From positions 481,581-522,361 of the forward strand of contig NW_001914860.1 of NCBI RefSeq assembly GCF_000208925.1: a stretch of 40,781 nt of DNA, read 5' to 3'. The stretch comes from Entamoeba histolytica HM-1:IMSS. Its lineage: Eukaryota > Evosea > Mastigamoebida > Endamoebidae. This document shows, in pieces, positions 17,223-29,600 of this stretch. A program made the position numbers and the translations under genes. Positions within the stretch are counted from its first letter, which is position 1. Each line of letters starts with the position of its first letter. The notes beneath the pieces were generated by a model. It saw nothing but the letters and a program-made list of their open reading frames with translations. It searched no databases and was not told the origin of the DNA.

Positions 17223-19163
17223 TCATTTAGTATTTGATAAAATAAATTTAATAAATCTGCGACTATAGTGACTTGGTGAAACACTAGAAACTTGATCAGC
17301 TCCTCCTGCAGCAACTCCTTTTACTACAGTTTCTAACTTTTTTCTCGCTGTATAATCCATTAAAATATCTATTATTCCTAAATAATATAATTCACCTGTA
17401 AGTTCTCCTTTACTATTTCGTGCAAGTAACCCCCCTTCATAATCAGTAAAAATAAAGTCTGCTGGTTTAGGTATTTCTAATGACTGTAAAAATTCTTGGG
17501 CATCAGCAACTTTATCACTTTTCTTTTTACGACTTTTTGTTAACGAGGCTGAATCTTTATTGGTTAAGTTTTTATCAACTCTTTGTTCTGTAAATACTGT
17601 AGATGCCCTAGGTCGTTTAACTACTTGCTTTAACTCTTCTTTTGTTGACTTTGTAGTTTCTATACTTTTGGTTGATGATGTTTCTGTTGCTTCGTTTTTG
17701 CTCACTGATTGTGTTGATGTAATTGAACTTAGAGCTACTGATGATTCACTTTTCTTTGATTCCTCTTTTGTCTCTGTTTCAGTTGTTTGTTTAGACTCTT
17801 CTTGTTTAGACTCTTCTTGTTTAGACTCTTCTTGTTTAGACTCTTCTTGTTTAGATTCTTCTTGTTTAGATTCTTCTTGCTTAGACTCTTCTTGCTTAGA
17901 CTCTTCTTGCTTAGACTCTTCTTGCTTAGACTCTTCTTGTTTAGACTCTTCTTGCTTAGACTCTTCTTGTTTAGATTCTTCTTGTTTAGATTCTTCTTGT
18001 TTAGATTCTTCTTGTTTAGATTCTTCTTGTTTAGATTCTTCTTGCTTAGACTCTTCTTGCTTAGACTCTTCTTGTTTAGACTCTTCTTGCTTAGACTCTT
18101 TTTCTTCAGTTTCATTACTTCCACTTTCATCATGTTTTTGAGCTGGTTCTCCTATAATATTATCGTTTGTATTTATTATTTGATCTTTAGCTTCTTCTTT
18201 TTCATCACGTTTTCTTTCTTTATCATTTTCTATAACTTTTTCTTTTTTTGTTTTATTTACTTCAATACCAAGTCTTTTACAAGCAACTTCTAATTCTTCT
18301 TCAGTTAAATTATGAACGCCAACAAGCATACTATAATCAATAAGATGCATTTTAGCCATTAGTCCACTATCTTTTTCCACCTGTTCTTTAAAAGGTTGAA
18401 GAAGTTTTGGTCCGATATGTATTTCAGCTTTTTGTTCGACAAAATCAAGGTCTTTAAAACAAGGAGATTTTTTGTTTCTTTCTTTTTCGTTAGCCTTTCG
18501 ACCATACATAGAACCTTTTAAATCAAATTTATATTGAAGAGGGAAGTTATCATTAGGAAATAGATTATTCATAACAACATAACGATATTCCTCATCTTTT
18601 TGTGGTTTGATTCTAAACATACCATAAAACCTAGGAATAAGAGTCTGTGGATTTTCTTGAATATAAGAGAAGTATAATGGAAAAATTTTACATAAAATCT
18701 TTTCTTCTCTTTTTGGAATAACTTTAATAACAAATTTATGATCTTTTGTAAACATAAACAATGATCCACTCTTTCCTGATCCTAGATTAGGTGGTGTTAA
18801 ATTCCCTTCTCCACAAATTGATTCAATCATTGATTCTGGAGTTAATCCAAAAAATCTCCTAACAATTGCAAATGCCATTGGTGAATATTCTTTAGCTACA
18901 TATTCTCCTACTTCTTTTGGTGTTGTCATTTCATTGTCTTTTTGACCACAAATATCTTTTCCTCCTTTTTTAGTGAATTTAGTGAATGGATATGTCTTAA
19001 AAATATACTTTTCATTCTTTAATTCAGGTAATGTTTTTCCTTTATATTTTTCAAAATCATTATCACTTACATGAACTTTACTTAAATAATATTTTACTTG
19101 ATGTTGAATACCTAAAACTAGAGCCATTGCTGTTTGTGAAATTTCTTTTGTTTCAACGCTCAT
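17223..19163 (-). CDS. Phosphatidylinositol-4-phosphate 5-kinase-like, with QEESK repeat insert
   Basis: The 646-residue protein is a PIP kinase without N-terminal MORN repeats. Glycine-rich loop G-S-G-K-S-G-S at 128-134, catalytic lysine K147 in V-I-K-V-I-P-K, F-D-L-K-G-S at 213-218, I-D-Y-S-M-L-V-G at 275-282, then I-I-D-I-L-M-D-Y and the activation loop K-K-L-E ... V-S-P-S-H-Y-S-R-R-F at the C-terminus. The glutamate in K-K-L-E is the residue that in type I enzymes favours PI4P, so the likely product is PI(4,5)P2 at the plasma membrane or phagosome. The catalytic domain is split between about residues 300 and 580 by a polar insert, as in many PIP kinases. Here the insert holds twenty perfect Q-E-E-S-K pentapeptides (358-457). 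The region after it is rich in S, T, K and E. The start M-S-V-E-T-K follows a spacer that carries a TTTAAATA run. Confidence 0.93.
   Translation of the reverse strand: MSVETKEISQTAMALVLGIQHQVKYYLSKVHVSDNDFEKYKGKTLPELKNEKYIFKTYPFTKFTKKGGKDICGQKDNEMTTPKEVGEYVAKEYSPMAFAIVRRFFGLTPESMIESICGEGNLTPPNLGSGKSGSLFMFTKDHKFVIKVIPKREEKILCKIFPLYFSYIQENPQTLIPRFYGMFRIKPQKDEEYRYVVMNNLFPNDNFPLQYKFDLKGSMYGRKANEKERNKKSPCFKDLDFVEQKAEIHIGPKLLQPFKEQVEKDSGLMAKMHLIDYSMLVGVHNLTEEELEVACKRLGIEVNKTKKEKVIENDKERKRDEKEEAKDQIINTNDNIIGEPAQKHDESGSNETEEKESKQEESKQEESKQEESKQEESKQEESKQEESKQEESKQEESKQEESKQEESKQEESKQEESKQEESKQEESKQEESKQEESKQEESKQEESKQEESKQEESKQTTETETKEESKKSESSVALSSITSTQSVSKNEATETSSTKSIETTKSTKEELKQVVKRPRASTVFTEQRVDKNLTNKDSASLTKSRKKKSDKVADAQEFLQSLEIPKPADFIFTDYEGGLLARNSKGELTGELYYLGIIDILMDYTARKKLETVVKGVAAGGADQVSSVSPSHYSRRFIKFILSNTK
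17791..18090 (-). repeat. 15-bp coding tandem repeat, 20 units (QEESK)
   Basis: Plus-strand units of the form TTAGACTCTTCTTGT repeat twenty times without any length change, then decay at 18,091-18,105. All differences between units are C/T changes at two places, and both are silent in the coding frame (Lys AAA/AAG and Glu GAA/GAG). The open frames on the plus strand and in the other minus frame are repeat artefacts. Confidence 0.97.
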
Positions 19164-19860
19164 ACTCGATGAACTTACTTTTTTAGTTCTTGATTATTTA
19201 AAAATAGATTATTCAAAGGAATTAAAATTTAAAATAAAAAATAAAAATAATTGTATTAAAAATATTTTTTAATTTTCTTTATTAATTGAGAATTAAAGAA
19301 TATTAATATTTCTTTTACCTTTGGATTGATGGCATATTCTGAATTTTTGAACAACACTTAACATTAATTCTATAACATCTTTTGTTAAGTTAAACTTTTT
19401 GTTTAAAAAAAAAATAAAATCCAAAACTGAATTTATTCTTTCTTTCTCATAAAAATTTATCTTCTTAAATAGAAATTTAAGACATAAACTGAAAAGTAAC
19501 TTTATAAAAAGTTTCAATAACATTTTCTAATATAAGGTAATGGGATTAGTGTTATTAAAGAATTTTTTATTTGTATGTTATTGAGTTGTGCACAATTCTA
19601 ATAATAATAATTCAATATGATAATATAAAGTCTTTTTAAAAAAAAGTTTGTATGAATAGAATTGCCCAAAAATGATTTAAATTATGGTTTTGATACAATG
19701 CTTTATGTGATGAGCAAAACCATTCAAACCCTAACCCAGAATGAAAATATAAAATAAGAAAATTCTAACTAATAGATTTTTGTATTAACCTTTTTAAATA
19801 AAATACAAAACATAAATATTATGAAAGATCTTATCTATCAAAATTTTTAGATTGTTCTAA
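19164..19860. other. Intergenic spacer, no convincing gene
   Basis: AT-rich DNA between the divergent PIP-kinase and small membrane protein genes. A 76-codon minus-strand frame (19,293-19,523) consists mostly of K, F, L, I and N codons and has no family resemblance, so I do not call it. A GTGATGA box C-like string at 19,707-19,713 has no matching CTGA. The sequence AAACCCTAACCC at 19,726-19,737 occurs once only. Confidence 0.45.
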
Positions 19861-20142
19861 ATGAATACATTTATCATTCTTTATTGTTTACTTGCTTTTG
19901 TTAATGCCTTTGATGACTCTAGTTCATTTGATAACTCTAGTTCATTTGATAACTCTAGTTCATTTGATAACTCTAGTTCATTTGAAGAATCAAGTGAAAT
20001 GTATGGAACTGAGTTTTGGGTTTCCATTGGATGTATTGTTGCTCTTGTTGGACTGATTTGTAGCCTTATTATAATATTCGCTATTATGATTGTCGTAAGA
20101 AAATACAGACATAAAAATGAAGAGTATTTTGCTATCAATTGA
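19861..20142 (+). CDS. Small Ser-rich type I surface membrane protein with FDNSSS repeats
   Basis: I do not know a named homologue. The 93-residue product has a signal peptide (about 1-16, ending V-N-A), a short luminal part, one transmembrane helix at about 54-79 and a basic cytoplasmic tail K-Y-R-H-K. The luminal part is built from F-D-[DN]-S-S-S hexapeptides (17-40) and a degenerate fifth copy, F-E-E-S-S-E. Three units contain N-S-S, an N-glycosylation sequon, and the serine clusters beside acidic residues are the sort of site that could carry the phosphate-linked glycans known on Entamoeba surface proteophosphoglycans. The tail has Y-F-A-I at 89-92, which fits a tyrosine-based Y-x-x-hydrophobic endocytic sorting signal. 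Topology is clear from the sequence; glycosylation and sorting are inference. Confidence 0.8.
   Translation: MNTFIILYCLLAFVNAFDDSSSFDNSSSFDNSSSFDNSSSFEESSEMYGTEFWVSIGCIVALVGLICSLIIIFAIMIVVRKYRHKNEEYFAIN
19909..19980 (+). repeat. 18-bp coding tandem repeat, 4 units (FDNSSS)
   Basis: Units 2, 3 and 4 are identical at the DNA level (TTTGATAACTCTAGTTCA) and unit 1 differs by a single base (GAC for AAC, Asp for Asn). A fifth, diverged copy follows to 19,998. Confidence 0.95.
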
Positions 20143-20687
20143 ATAAATTATTAGTCATATTTACTGTTTTATTAAAAAGAAGATATGGTTGTAGACTTAA
20201 TTAAGATTAGACTCTTATTTATTAGGTATTATGCTAATAAAAGTTATTATTCTTTTTGTAGATATACTGAGACAAAAACTGAGTCTTTGATTAAATTTAG
20301 TAAAAAGATTTTATTACTCTATATACAAACTTCTTTTAGTTAAAATTCAAAAGAGTAAAAAAACAATAAACAAATACAAAAAATAATCAATTGCCTTTTA
20401 TTTTAAATGTGTATAATTCTGATATTCTTTCGTTACATGTTTTGAAACTAATTTTGAAAAATTTTTTTCTAAAAATAAAATGTTTGAAAGGTTCTAGAGT
20501 AAAGTCAAGAGTATTTCTTCAACTATCCAAGTCTTATAACTTTGTATAATTCTTGAATTTAATAATAATAACAAAAATAATATATATTTTTAATATTACC
20601 AAAACATGTCTAAATAATTAAAAAGAACAAAACAAGATAAACAATGAAGAGATTTTAAATAAAAATTCAATCAATTCAATCGTATGT
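20143..20687. other. Intergenic spacer between converging genes, no gene seen
   Basis: AT-rich 3' flanks of the small membrane protein (plus) and midasin (minus). No open frame, repeat or RNA signature was found. Two CTGA strings near 20,268 and 20,279 have no box C upstream. Confidence 0.5.
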
Positions 20688-23600
20688 TTAGTTTTGGGTT
20701 GTCATTTCAAACCATTGTCTCAGTGCTTCAGCTAAAACATTCGGTAAAGTGTTTAAGTCATGAAGAATAATGTAGTGAGGGAATGGGAAAGTATCCATAT
20801 AATGTTCTACATTAACTTGTCCATTTTCAAAGTTAACACTTTTCATTTCAAGAATTGATTCGTTTGAAGGATTGTCTAAGACAATGAAAACAACAAAAGT
20901 TTTCATTGAAGAGAAGTCTCTTAGTATTTTAGAAATACCTTTTTTGTCAGAGAATCGTCCATCTGAGAGGATAAAAATAATTTGTTTAACATCCAGTTCA
21001 ATAGAAGGGTTATATCGTTGACAAACAAGTCCACTCTCATGTAAATAGACATACAAAGACTTCATTAATTTAACCATGTCAGTATTATTTTGGTTAAATT
21101 GGAATTCTTTAACAATTCTTGCTCCATCTTCTTCATTAAATGTTGTTCCAAACTTTTGAACACATTTTACATCTTCTCCGAATCTAACAACACTTAATTC
21201 CCCTACTTCTAATTTAGTTAATGCACTAGACAATAAAGCAACTGTCTCTAATGCCATTTCACCAGCATTATTTATAATCATTGATTGAGAGTCATCTATT
21301 GCAACTAATATTTGATAGTCTCTTTTCTGTGCTCTTGTTCTTCTAAGCCAAATTTTATCCTTTTTAAATCCAGAAGCAATATATGGAATTACTTTCTTCA
21401 TATTAATTTTCTTTCCAGTTCTATAGTCTCCTTTCATCTGACTTGCTAATGATGGTTCTAACACAATTCTTAATTTCTCACATAATTCCATAGCAGACTG
21501 ATTTGTTTTTGATTCATACATACTCCATTGTTGTTTTTCACTTTCACCTATCTCAATTATCTTTTCTTCATTAATTTCATCAATAAGTTGTTTCTTCTCT
21601 CCTTCTTCAATAACCATCTCTTTGTCATTTGTATTTTCTTTAAATGCAACATTAAAAATGTTATTTTTCTCAGTTGATTCCTCAATAACACGTTCTCTTA
21701 TATATTGTTCATTAACTTTTTCTTTTTCAACAACATCATTAGTATCTTCTTCCATTATTCCATCAACTTGTTGATTTTCTTTCATATCTTCTTCTTTTCT
21801 TTCTTTCTTTTCAATCATATTCTTCTTTTCACCTTCTCCAGTTTTTTCTTCTTCCATCTTTTCAATATTCATTTCTTCTTTAGCTGGTGCTATTGTTTGT
21901 TGTTGAGCTGTTTCATCAACAACATATTCATCTTTGTCATCTCCACTTTTCTGCCCATCAACCACCTTTTGTTCTTCTGTCATTGTGAGGTCTTCAATAT
22001 GATTCTGGGTATCACCATTTCCTTTCTTTTCTTGTTGGACTTTTCTTAACTCTTGTTGTTCTTTCTTTGAATTACCATTAACATGACCTTCACCATCTCC
22101 AACTTTTGTATTATTTTCTTCATTATTTCCACTTCCTTCTCCTTCCTTTTGTTGTGTTGAATCAATTTTGGCATTACTTTTCATTCCAGTATTTTCTTCA
22201 ACACCATAAGCATCCATTGGAGTATGTTCTGCTTCAACCTCTTCATTGTTCTTCCGTTCTTCATTCATATCACCTTTTCCATTGTCTTGGTTTTGGTTCA
22301 TATCACCAGCAAGATCTTGTTCAAGTTCTTTTGTTTCTACCATATCTTCATTTTCTCCATCTGCTTTTTCTTCTTCAACACTTTTTGCTTCTTCATCTGA
22401 TTTATTTAGTGCATCAATATCGAATTGATCACCTTGTTCTTCTTCTTCATTTTCATTATTATTTTCTTCTTCAATTGACATATTTTCTTCACCTTCTTCA
22501 TTCATTTTAAATTCATCATCTTCACCTCCTTCTTCTTGATTTTCTTCTTCAATTTGTTCTTTACCAGGAAGTGTTTGAAGTTTTTCAGTTTCTTCTACAT
22601 CTTGACCCTCTTCTTGTTGTTCTTCTCCTTTCTCTTCTTTTTCATCATTGCCTTCTTCCATTGCTTGTTCTTGATGTTCCTCCTTCTTCTTTTCTTTCTC
22701 TTCTTTGACATTTCCTTCTTCTTCGCTTCCCATACCTTCTGCCTCTCCTTTCATTCCTTTACCAATAGCATTTTCTTCTTCCATTGATTTATCATTATCT
22801 TCTTTATCCCACATCTCAGCATCAACAATTTCTCTTTTGTCTTTATCAACATCACCCATTATTTGGTCTCTGTCGACATCTTCTTCTTCTTGGTCTTTGT
22901 TGTTGCCATCTTCATTTGGCTCTTCATCATATTCCTCTCCATCAAAATCATCTTGCATGTCAAACCCTTTATCCATGTCTTGTTTTTCATCTTTGTTTTG
23001 TTCTTGTTGTTTTTCTCCTTTTAATCCAGTTAATTGTTCTTGGTCTTTAATCTCTTTACTAACGTCGTTTATTCCTTTACCTTCAGCCATACCAACTCCG
23101 TCTGTAATAAATTCTTCTCCTTTTTCTTGTTTACCATCATCCTCTTTTTCTTCTTGATTACAAAATCCATCTTTATATAATGTACCAAATGTATTAAGAC
23201 ACATAACAGTAAACTTTCTCACTGATTTATGGATATGAAGTGAAGTAATATAATGATCTTCAAGTACATGTTCTACGTTTGTTAGTAATTCTTTCATATA
23301 TTTTGTATTTGTTGTTAAACAATTCTCAGTCATTTCTTTAAGGTTATTATGAACACCATTTCCAGCAAGAATAAATGAATGAATAGATGGGAATGAATCA
23401 TTTTCTTCTTCATTTAATTGAGAAGATGCTTTAAACAAAATTTGACAAGTAATTAAACATTCTTCAAGCATTTCATTAATTTTATTTGAAGAACTAAATT
23501 CTTCTTCAATGGTAGTGTCTATTTCTTTCAATGATTTCAAAATCAATAAGACATTTTGTGAATTATTAAATCCAATATTCTTAATTTCTTGTTCAATTAC

Positions 23601-26600
23601 AGAAATCATATTTTTTCCGTCATTGGTCATTGACTTAATATTTTCAATCATTTTAGTTGTCATAAAATGATTTCCTTCTAACACTGTTTCTTCCATTATA
23701 TTTTTAAATACTTCTCGATTCTTTTGAATTTTTTCTTTCATTCCATTAAACTTTTCTCTTAAACTTTCCTCAACAAGAATACTATCTTCTAATACATTTT
23801 CTATTCTACTCAAAAACACATAATTTCTGAGTAATGTTAAATGACTAACTTTACTAAATTTTTCTTCATCATGACTAAGAATAGATAATACTTTCTTTAA
23901 ATAATTAACAAAGTTCTGCATCTTTCTAATTTCACTACTTTGTTTCATACACATATCATAGAGATTATTAACATAATTTTGAGTATATTCAATTTCTTTT
24001 CCATTAAGATCATTTGAAGCATTAATTTTTACTTTATTAAATAATTGGAATTTACTAATTGTTTTAAAATGATATTCATTAATTTTTTGAATTAATGGAA
24101 TATTTCCTTCAATTTTACATGGCTTTCTCAATACCATTTCTAATGAAATATCATCTAAATTAACTGTTTTTCTTGAATGACTTAAATGGTATCCTTCTAA
24201 CATTTCAATAACATCAAGTAATGCTCTTTTCTTTAAAACAACTCCTTCTTTTCCTTTAGTTTCTTGAAGTTCTTTAACTCTTCCTATTAACTCATCTTCA
24301 AATAATTCTAACCATTTTAACCCATCTCTATCTTTAAAAGTAATATCTTCAACACACTTTCTTAATGTTTTTGAATGAAGAGTTTTAATTTTATTAATAT
24401 AATATTTAATTTCTTGTACTCTATCTCCATTTCCTTTATTTATTTTTTCTAATATTCCTAATGGTACAAATTCAGGTGCTTGTACTTTTTCTATTTCACT
24501 AGGATTAGATTCAAATGTTTCACTTTGTACAATAGGTTGAATACTTTCTTTTAATAAATTATCAAATTCTTTTGTAAATGCAAATAATTTTCTATTTGAC
24601 TTTTCTGTTTGATCTTGGAGTTTAGCATAATTAATATCATTCCATTTTGTTAATTTAATAAAGTCTTTAATTTTTTCAATTATTGGTTTAATTGATTGTT
24701 CTATTTGTTCATTAATTCTTGTTTTAAATAATGAATAATATTCTTTGATTTGAATGAACATTACATTAACTTTATTCCATTGATTATTACCATTAATTTC
24801 AAATATTTTTTGTGTTAGTTTAATAAGAATTTCCAATAAATGAATTCGTTCATTAAATTGACCATAATTACATTTATAAACAAATTGGTTCATTGATTCT
24901 AAAAATTGAAGTTCATATTGTTCATTTCCTTCACTAGCAATATATTCTTGAACCATTTTCCATACATTAACAAACCAACCTCTTGCATTACATTTATGTT
25001 TCTCAATAATATTATCAGATAATTTGTTCCAACTCTTTAATTGCCAACTTCTCCATTTTTGTATAACTAATGCAACACGATTCATTTCTTCTTGTAATGA
25101 AACATATTGTGCAGCAACATTTTGCCAATTTTGTAATTCTCCAAATAACACATGAAGTGTAACTAAATACTTCATTAATGGAGCAGTCTTTGGATATCCT
25201 CGAATTCTATCAACAATTGAATTAATTTTAACAAGCATCTCATTTTCTGGAAATTCTTCCAATAATTTACAAACATGATTATACAATTGATCTAATACAT
25301 TCATTAATTCAATAATTTCATGAACACATCCATCTTTATTTAAATCAATTAACTTTTCTTCTTTTGGATGAATTAGTAAATCAGTTTTTGTATGTATAAA
25401 AACAGTATGGAATGGTGATGATATCCAATCAAATTCTTTTGGTAATGGAATGTCTTTATTATCAAAATATTCAGCTAGCATATTCTTAAAAACTTCATTT
25501 CGTTCTTCCATTGTTTCATCAAATAATTGATTACTTTCTTTTTCATTTAATACATTTTCTATAAATCCAAGAATAAATTGAACATCTTCATCTGTAATCC
25601 AACTTCTTGCTTTCTTCTTTTTTGGTTTATCACTAATAATTGGTGTAGTATTAGGAATGTCAAGTGATTGTTGTTGTAATAAATCTTGAATATCAGCAAA
25701 GAAATCTGGAAATTCTTCTCGATACTCTTCCTCTTCTTTATCTTCATCAATAGCTAATTCATTTGTTTTTGTTTTGTACTTAAATTGTTGTGCTTCTTCC
25801 TCTTCAATTCTTCTTTTTTCTTCTTCCTCTGCATTTTTTAATGCAACCATTAATCTTAATAAAGGAACAATTGTTTTGACTGCACCATTAACATCTCCTT
25901 TATAGCCTTTTTCCATATTAACAAATAGAATTTTAAGAATGGTGTTATTAAATGAATTATTGTTTTGTTCAATATGTTGTAATATAAAATCTCCAATACA
26001 AGATACTTCTTCATTAATGTCATCCGAATTAACTGGGAATGCAATAACACTCTTTAAAATCTTTTCAGCATTATCATTTCTTAGATGTTTTAATATCTTT
26101 TTGAATAATTCAATTCTAATTCCTGTCTTTAATAAATATAATCCAAATAATATTGGAATAGTAATATCTCTAAATAATGGATATTCATTTTGAATATGTT
26201 CAATAAAGAATTCTGTTTGTTCTTGCCACATAGTTTCATGTGATATAATTCCAATTAATGATGGAATGTCATTAATATTTTCAATAGAATTAAAAAGTTC
26301 ATTAATTTTATTATAATTTCCATTTGATGTAGTAAATAATCTAAACTCTTGATATAATTGTTCATATGGAATGTCACTATTTCTTTCTTTAACATTGTTG
26401 TTATATTGTTCTTTTTCATTTTCAATATTATCTTTCACTGTTTTTAAAAACTTTTCAAACATTTCAAATCCAACACCAAATATGAGTGCTCTTGTTTTAA
26501 TAAGTGTTTCCATTTGAGTAGAAACAATTGTAATTCTTGAATTTGCAACTTCAATAAAATACTTTGGATATTCCATTGGATCAATACATGGCATCATAAA

Positions 26601-29600
26601 ACAATTATAAATAAAACATCCATATCTGTACAAATTAATTCCTTCTTGTTTCTCATTATTCTCTTGTATAAGACGAATCGAATTATTATAATATTCTGTT
26701 AATTTTGGACTAATCATTTGAATTGATTGTTCAAGTGGTTGCTGTGAATTAACAATAGTATTAAATATATCAATTAATGACGTTTGAATCATTACAATAA
26801 ACTTATTGATTATACTATTAACATCTCCATTTGAGTTGATTGAAATATTTTTAATATCTTTTAATAATGATATTTGTGTTGGAATACTAAAAACATCTAA
26901 TATTCCATTAGAAATGAAGTAAGCTCTTGCTCTAGGAATAACACTTTGATATAACAATGAAACTCCTTTCAATTGGTTTGATTTAGGTAAGAATGGTAAT
27001 GATGGAAGAGTTTTCCATAACGCTCCTAGAGACTCGGACAATAGAGGAATAGTATAAATTGAATCATTCTTTTGTTTGTTCTGATAAGCATATACAAATG
27101 GATTATATGTAGATTCATTGTTATTAACAACATCATTAATAACACTTATATTTTTTAAGAAATTATATAATGGAGTTAAATATGTTTCTTTTTGTTGTTC
27201 TGGAAGTTGTATTGTAGTTACAACATCTCTAAAACACGAATCGAATAATAATGCCAATGTTTTAACAGAGTCATCATCATATGTCTTTTGGATAGATGGA
27301 ATTAATTCAGTAAATTCTTTAGTATGTTTTGGATAAAATTCTTGTGAGAAATGAGACCATAATCTACCAATTAATGTTTCATCAACACAATATTGTTTAA
27401 ATAATGCATTGGTCATTTCAATATATACTGGATGAATTGATCTTAACAATACACAAAGAATAATATATTTTTGAATATTAATTTCTGTACAAAATCCAAT
27501 AGTTGAAAATAATACTCTTAATACCAATAAACTAAATGCTTGTTGTTCACTTAATTCATGAATACTATCTATAGTTTTATCAACTGAATTTAAGAATTCA
27601 CAATAAGATTGTTCAAGTACAAGATATTTAGAATATACATTAGCAACTTTTCTTGAAGACCTTGAGATTATTGTATTATTATTCTCATTTTGTTTTTCTT
27701 TTTCCTCCAAACTCTTAATTAATAACACAAACATTAACATTGCTTTAATCCATTTACTTGGAACTGTTAAGAGTATTGATTTGATTTGTAATAAAACACT
27801 TAATTTTTCATTTGGAACAAGATGTTGTAATATAGTAATAAATTGTGTACTTTCCTTTTCATCAATCATTTGCATTACTGTAGAAATAACTTCATTTCCT
27901 TCCATTTTATCTTCAATTTGATAACATTTTAATGCTTCAATTAAAACATCATTAAGTCCATTTGTTTCTGTAGACATTCCATCACATTTGAATTGAGTAT
28001 AGATATATGGAATAATAACACTCATTTTAGAAAGTAACACACCAATAGAAATATTTTCAATAAATTCATTCATTTGTTTTATTTGAGTGTTTGCCAAAAT
28101 ATCATATGTAACAATATCTTCATCGTTGATTTTCTGTTTTTGTTGTTGTTCATAAATGGATTGCTTTCTTTCTTGTTCCTTTTCATCAGAAGTAATAGTA
28201 ACATAAAATGTATTAAATCCTTCTTTAAGAGCTTCCACACCATAATTACCAACATATTTACCCCATCGTATAAGATGTAATAAACTAACGTTTTCACATT
28301 GTTTGTGAATATCAAGCATAAACCTAACAGTTTCAATAGACAAATTAAATCCAACAAGAATTCGTTCAATATCAATATCATCTAGTGATGGTACAAATAA
28401 TTCTAATGCTCTATTTCTCATAGCTCTTGATATTTCACCATTTATTGGATTAGAAGTGAAAATTACTCTAAAATCTTTGTGGGGTTTAATGACGATTGGC
28501 GTTCCATCTGAAGATACTCCTCGTTCATTTAGTACTAAATACCCATTTGGTTCAAATAGTGAATTTAATCTATCTAATACAGTTGGGTTACAGAAATTAA
28601 CATTTTCCATCATTAACCAATATCCTCTTTGCATACATTTAACTACAATTCCATCAACCCACTCAAACGATCCAATTGCCTTCTTTTTTTGTAATATTTC
28701 TATATGACTTATACCTTCTTTAAGAAAGTCATCATTAATACATTGATTTAATTCTTTGATAATTTTCATTTCAACATCTTCAAATATACAGTTTCTTCTT
28801 GTATTTTCTAAGTCTTTTGCTTTAACACAACAAAGTAACATTTGGTAAATTTCTTTTGCTTTTTCATTATTACAAACCATCATAACATCTTTAATGTCTT
28901 GTAAGAAACTTCTTCTATGTCGTTCAAAATCCATTTGTTCATACCCTCCAATAAGGTCAATAGTATCAACACTTGTGTTCATACTAAATTCCTTCATAAT
29001 ATGTCCAGTTAATTGTGCAATATTTCTAACAATACTCGTCTTTCCACAATGTGAATCTCCAATAAGAGATATTAGCCATCTGTTATTAATTCCTTTCATT
29101 ATTCCTTTCATTACACTCAATTGTTTAGGTAATAAATAATTCATTTCTGCCTTCTTTTCTATGCAATATCTTCTTTCCATTTCCACCTCTCCAATTCTAA
29201 AGCTTTCTTGTGTAATAGAATAATCATTACTTTCTTCTTGAATAAATGTATTTAATGTTCCAATGCAAGAACGCCATATCTCAAATGCATATTGTTGGTC
29301 TTTTATTTCTCTAAATCTATGTCCAAAAATAGTGTTATAAATAAATGTAAGTGTATTTAACTTTCCATTATGAATTTCATTTTCAATATTTGAACTATAT
29401 TCTATATATAATTTACAAAATCTTAATATATCTCTCAAATTAAATTCCCATGGACTTCCTTTTCGACCAAACAATTTCTTTTGACAAATATTTTCTTCTA
29501 ACTTTTCAATAAATTGAATTAGTGCATTAACAATTTGTTGTGGAATAACAGGATAAATTGTTCTAATAATATATTCCATATCATTTGTAGTCATTTTATT

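Noticed and set aside
17560..18293. Plus-strand reading frames (S-C-L-D and F-R-L-F-L repeats) opposite the PIP kinase
   Set aside because: A 15-bp repeat is open in several frames; only the minus frame continues into kinase motifs on both sides.
19293..19523. 76-codon minus-strand frame
   Set aside because: F/L/K/I/N-rich AT-driven composition, no recognisable family and no clear promoter; left uncalled.
19726..19737. AAACCCTAACCC, resembling a plant-type telomere repeat
   Set aside because: It occurs once, is internal and is not tandem.
21705..23157. Plus-strand reading frames opposite the midasin acidic region
   Set aside because: They are antisense to GAA/GAT-rich codons and consist of F, S, L and H runs.
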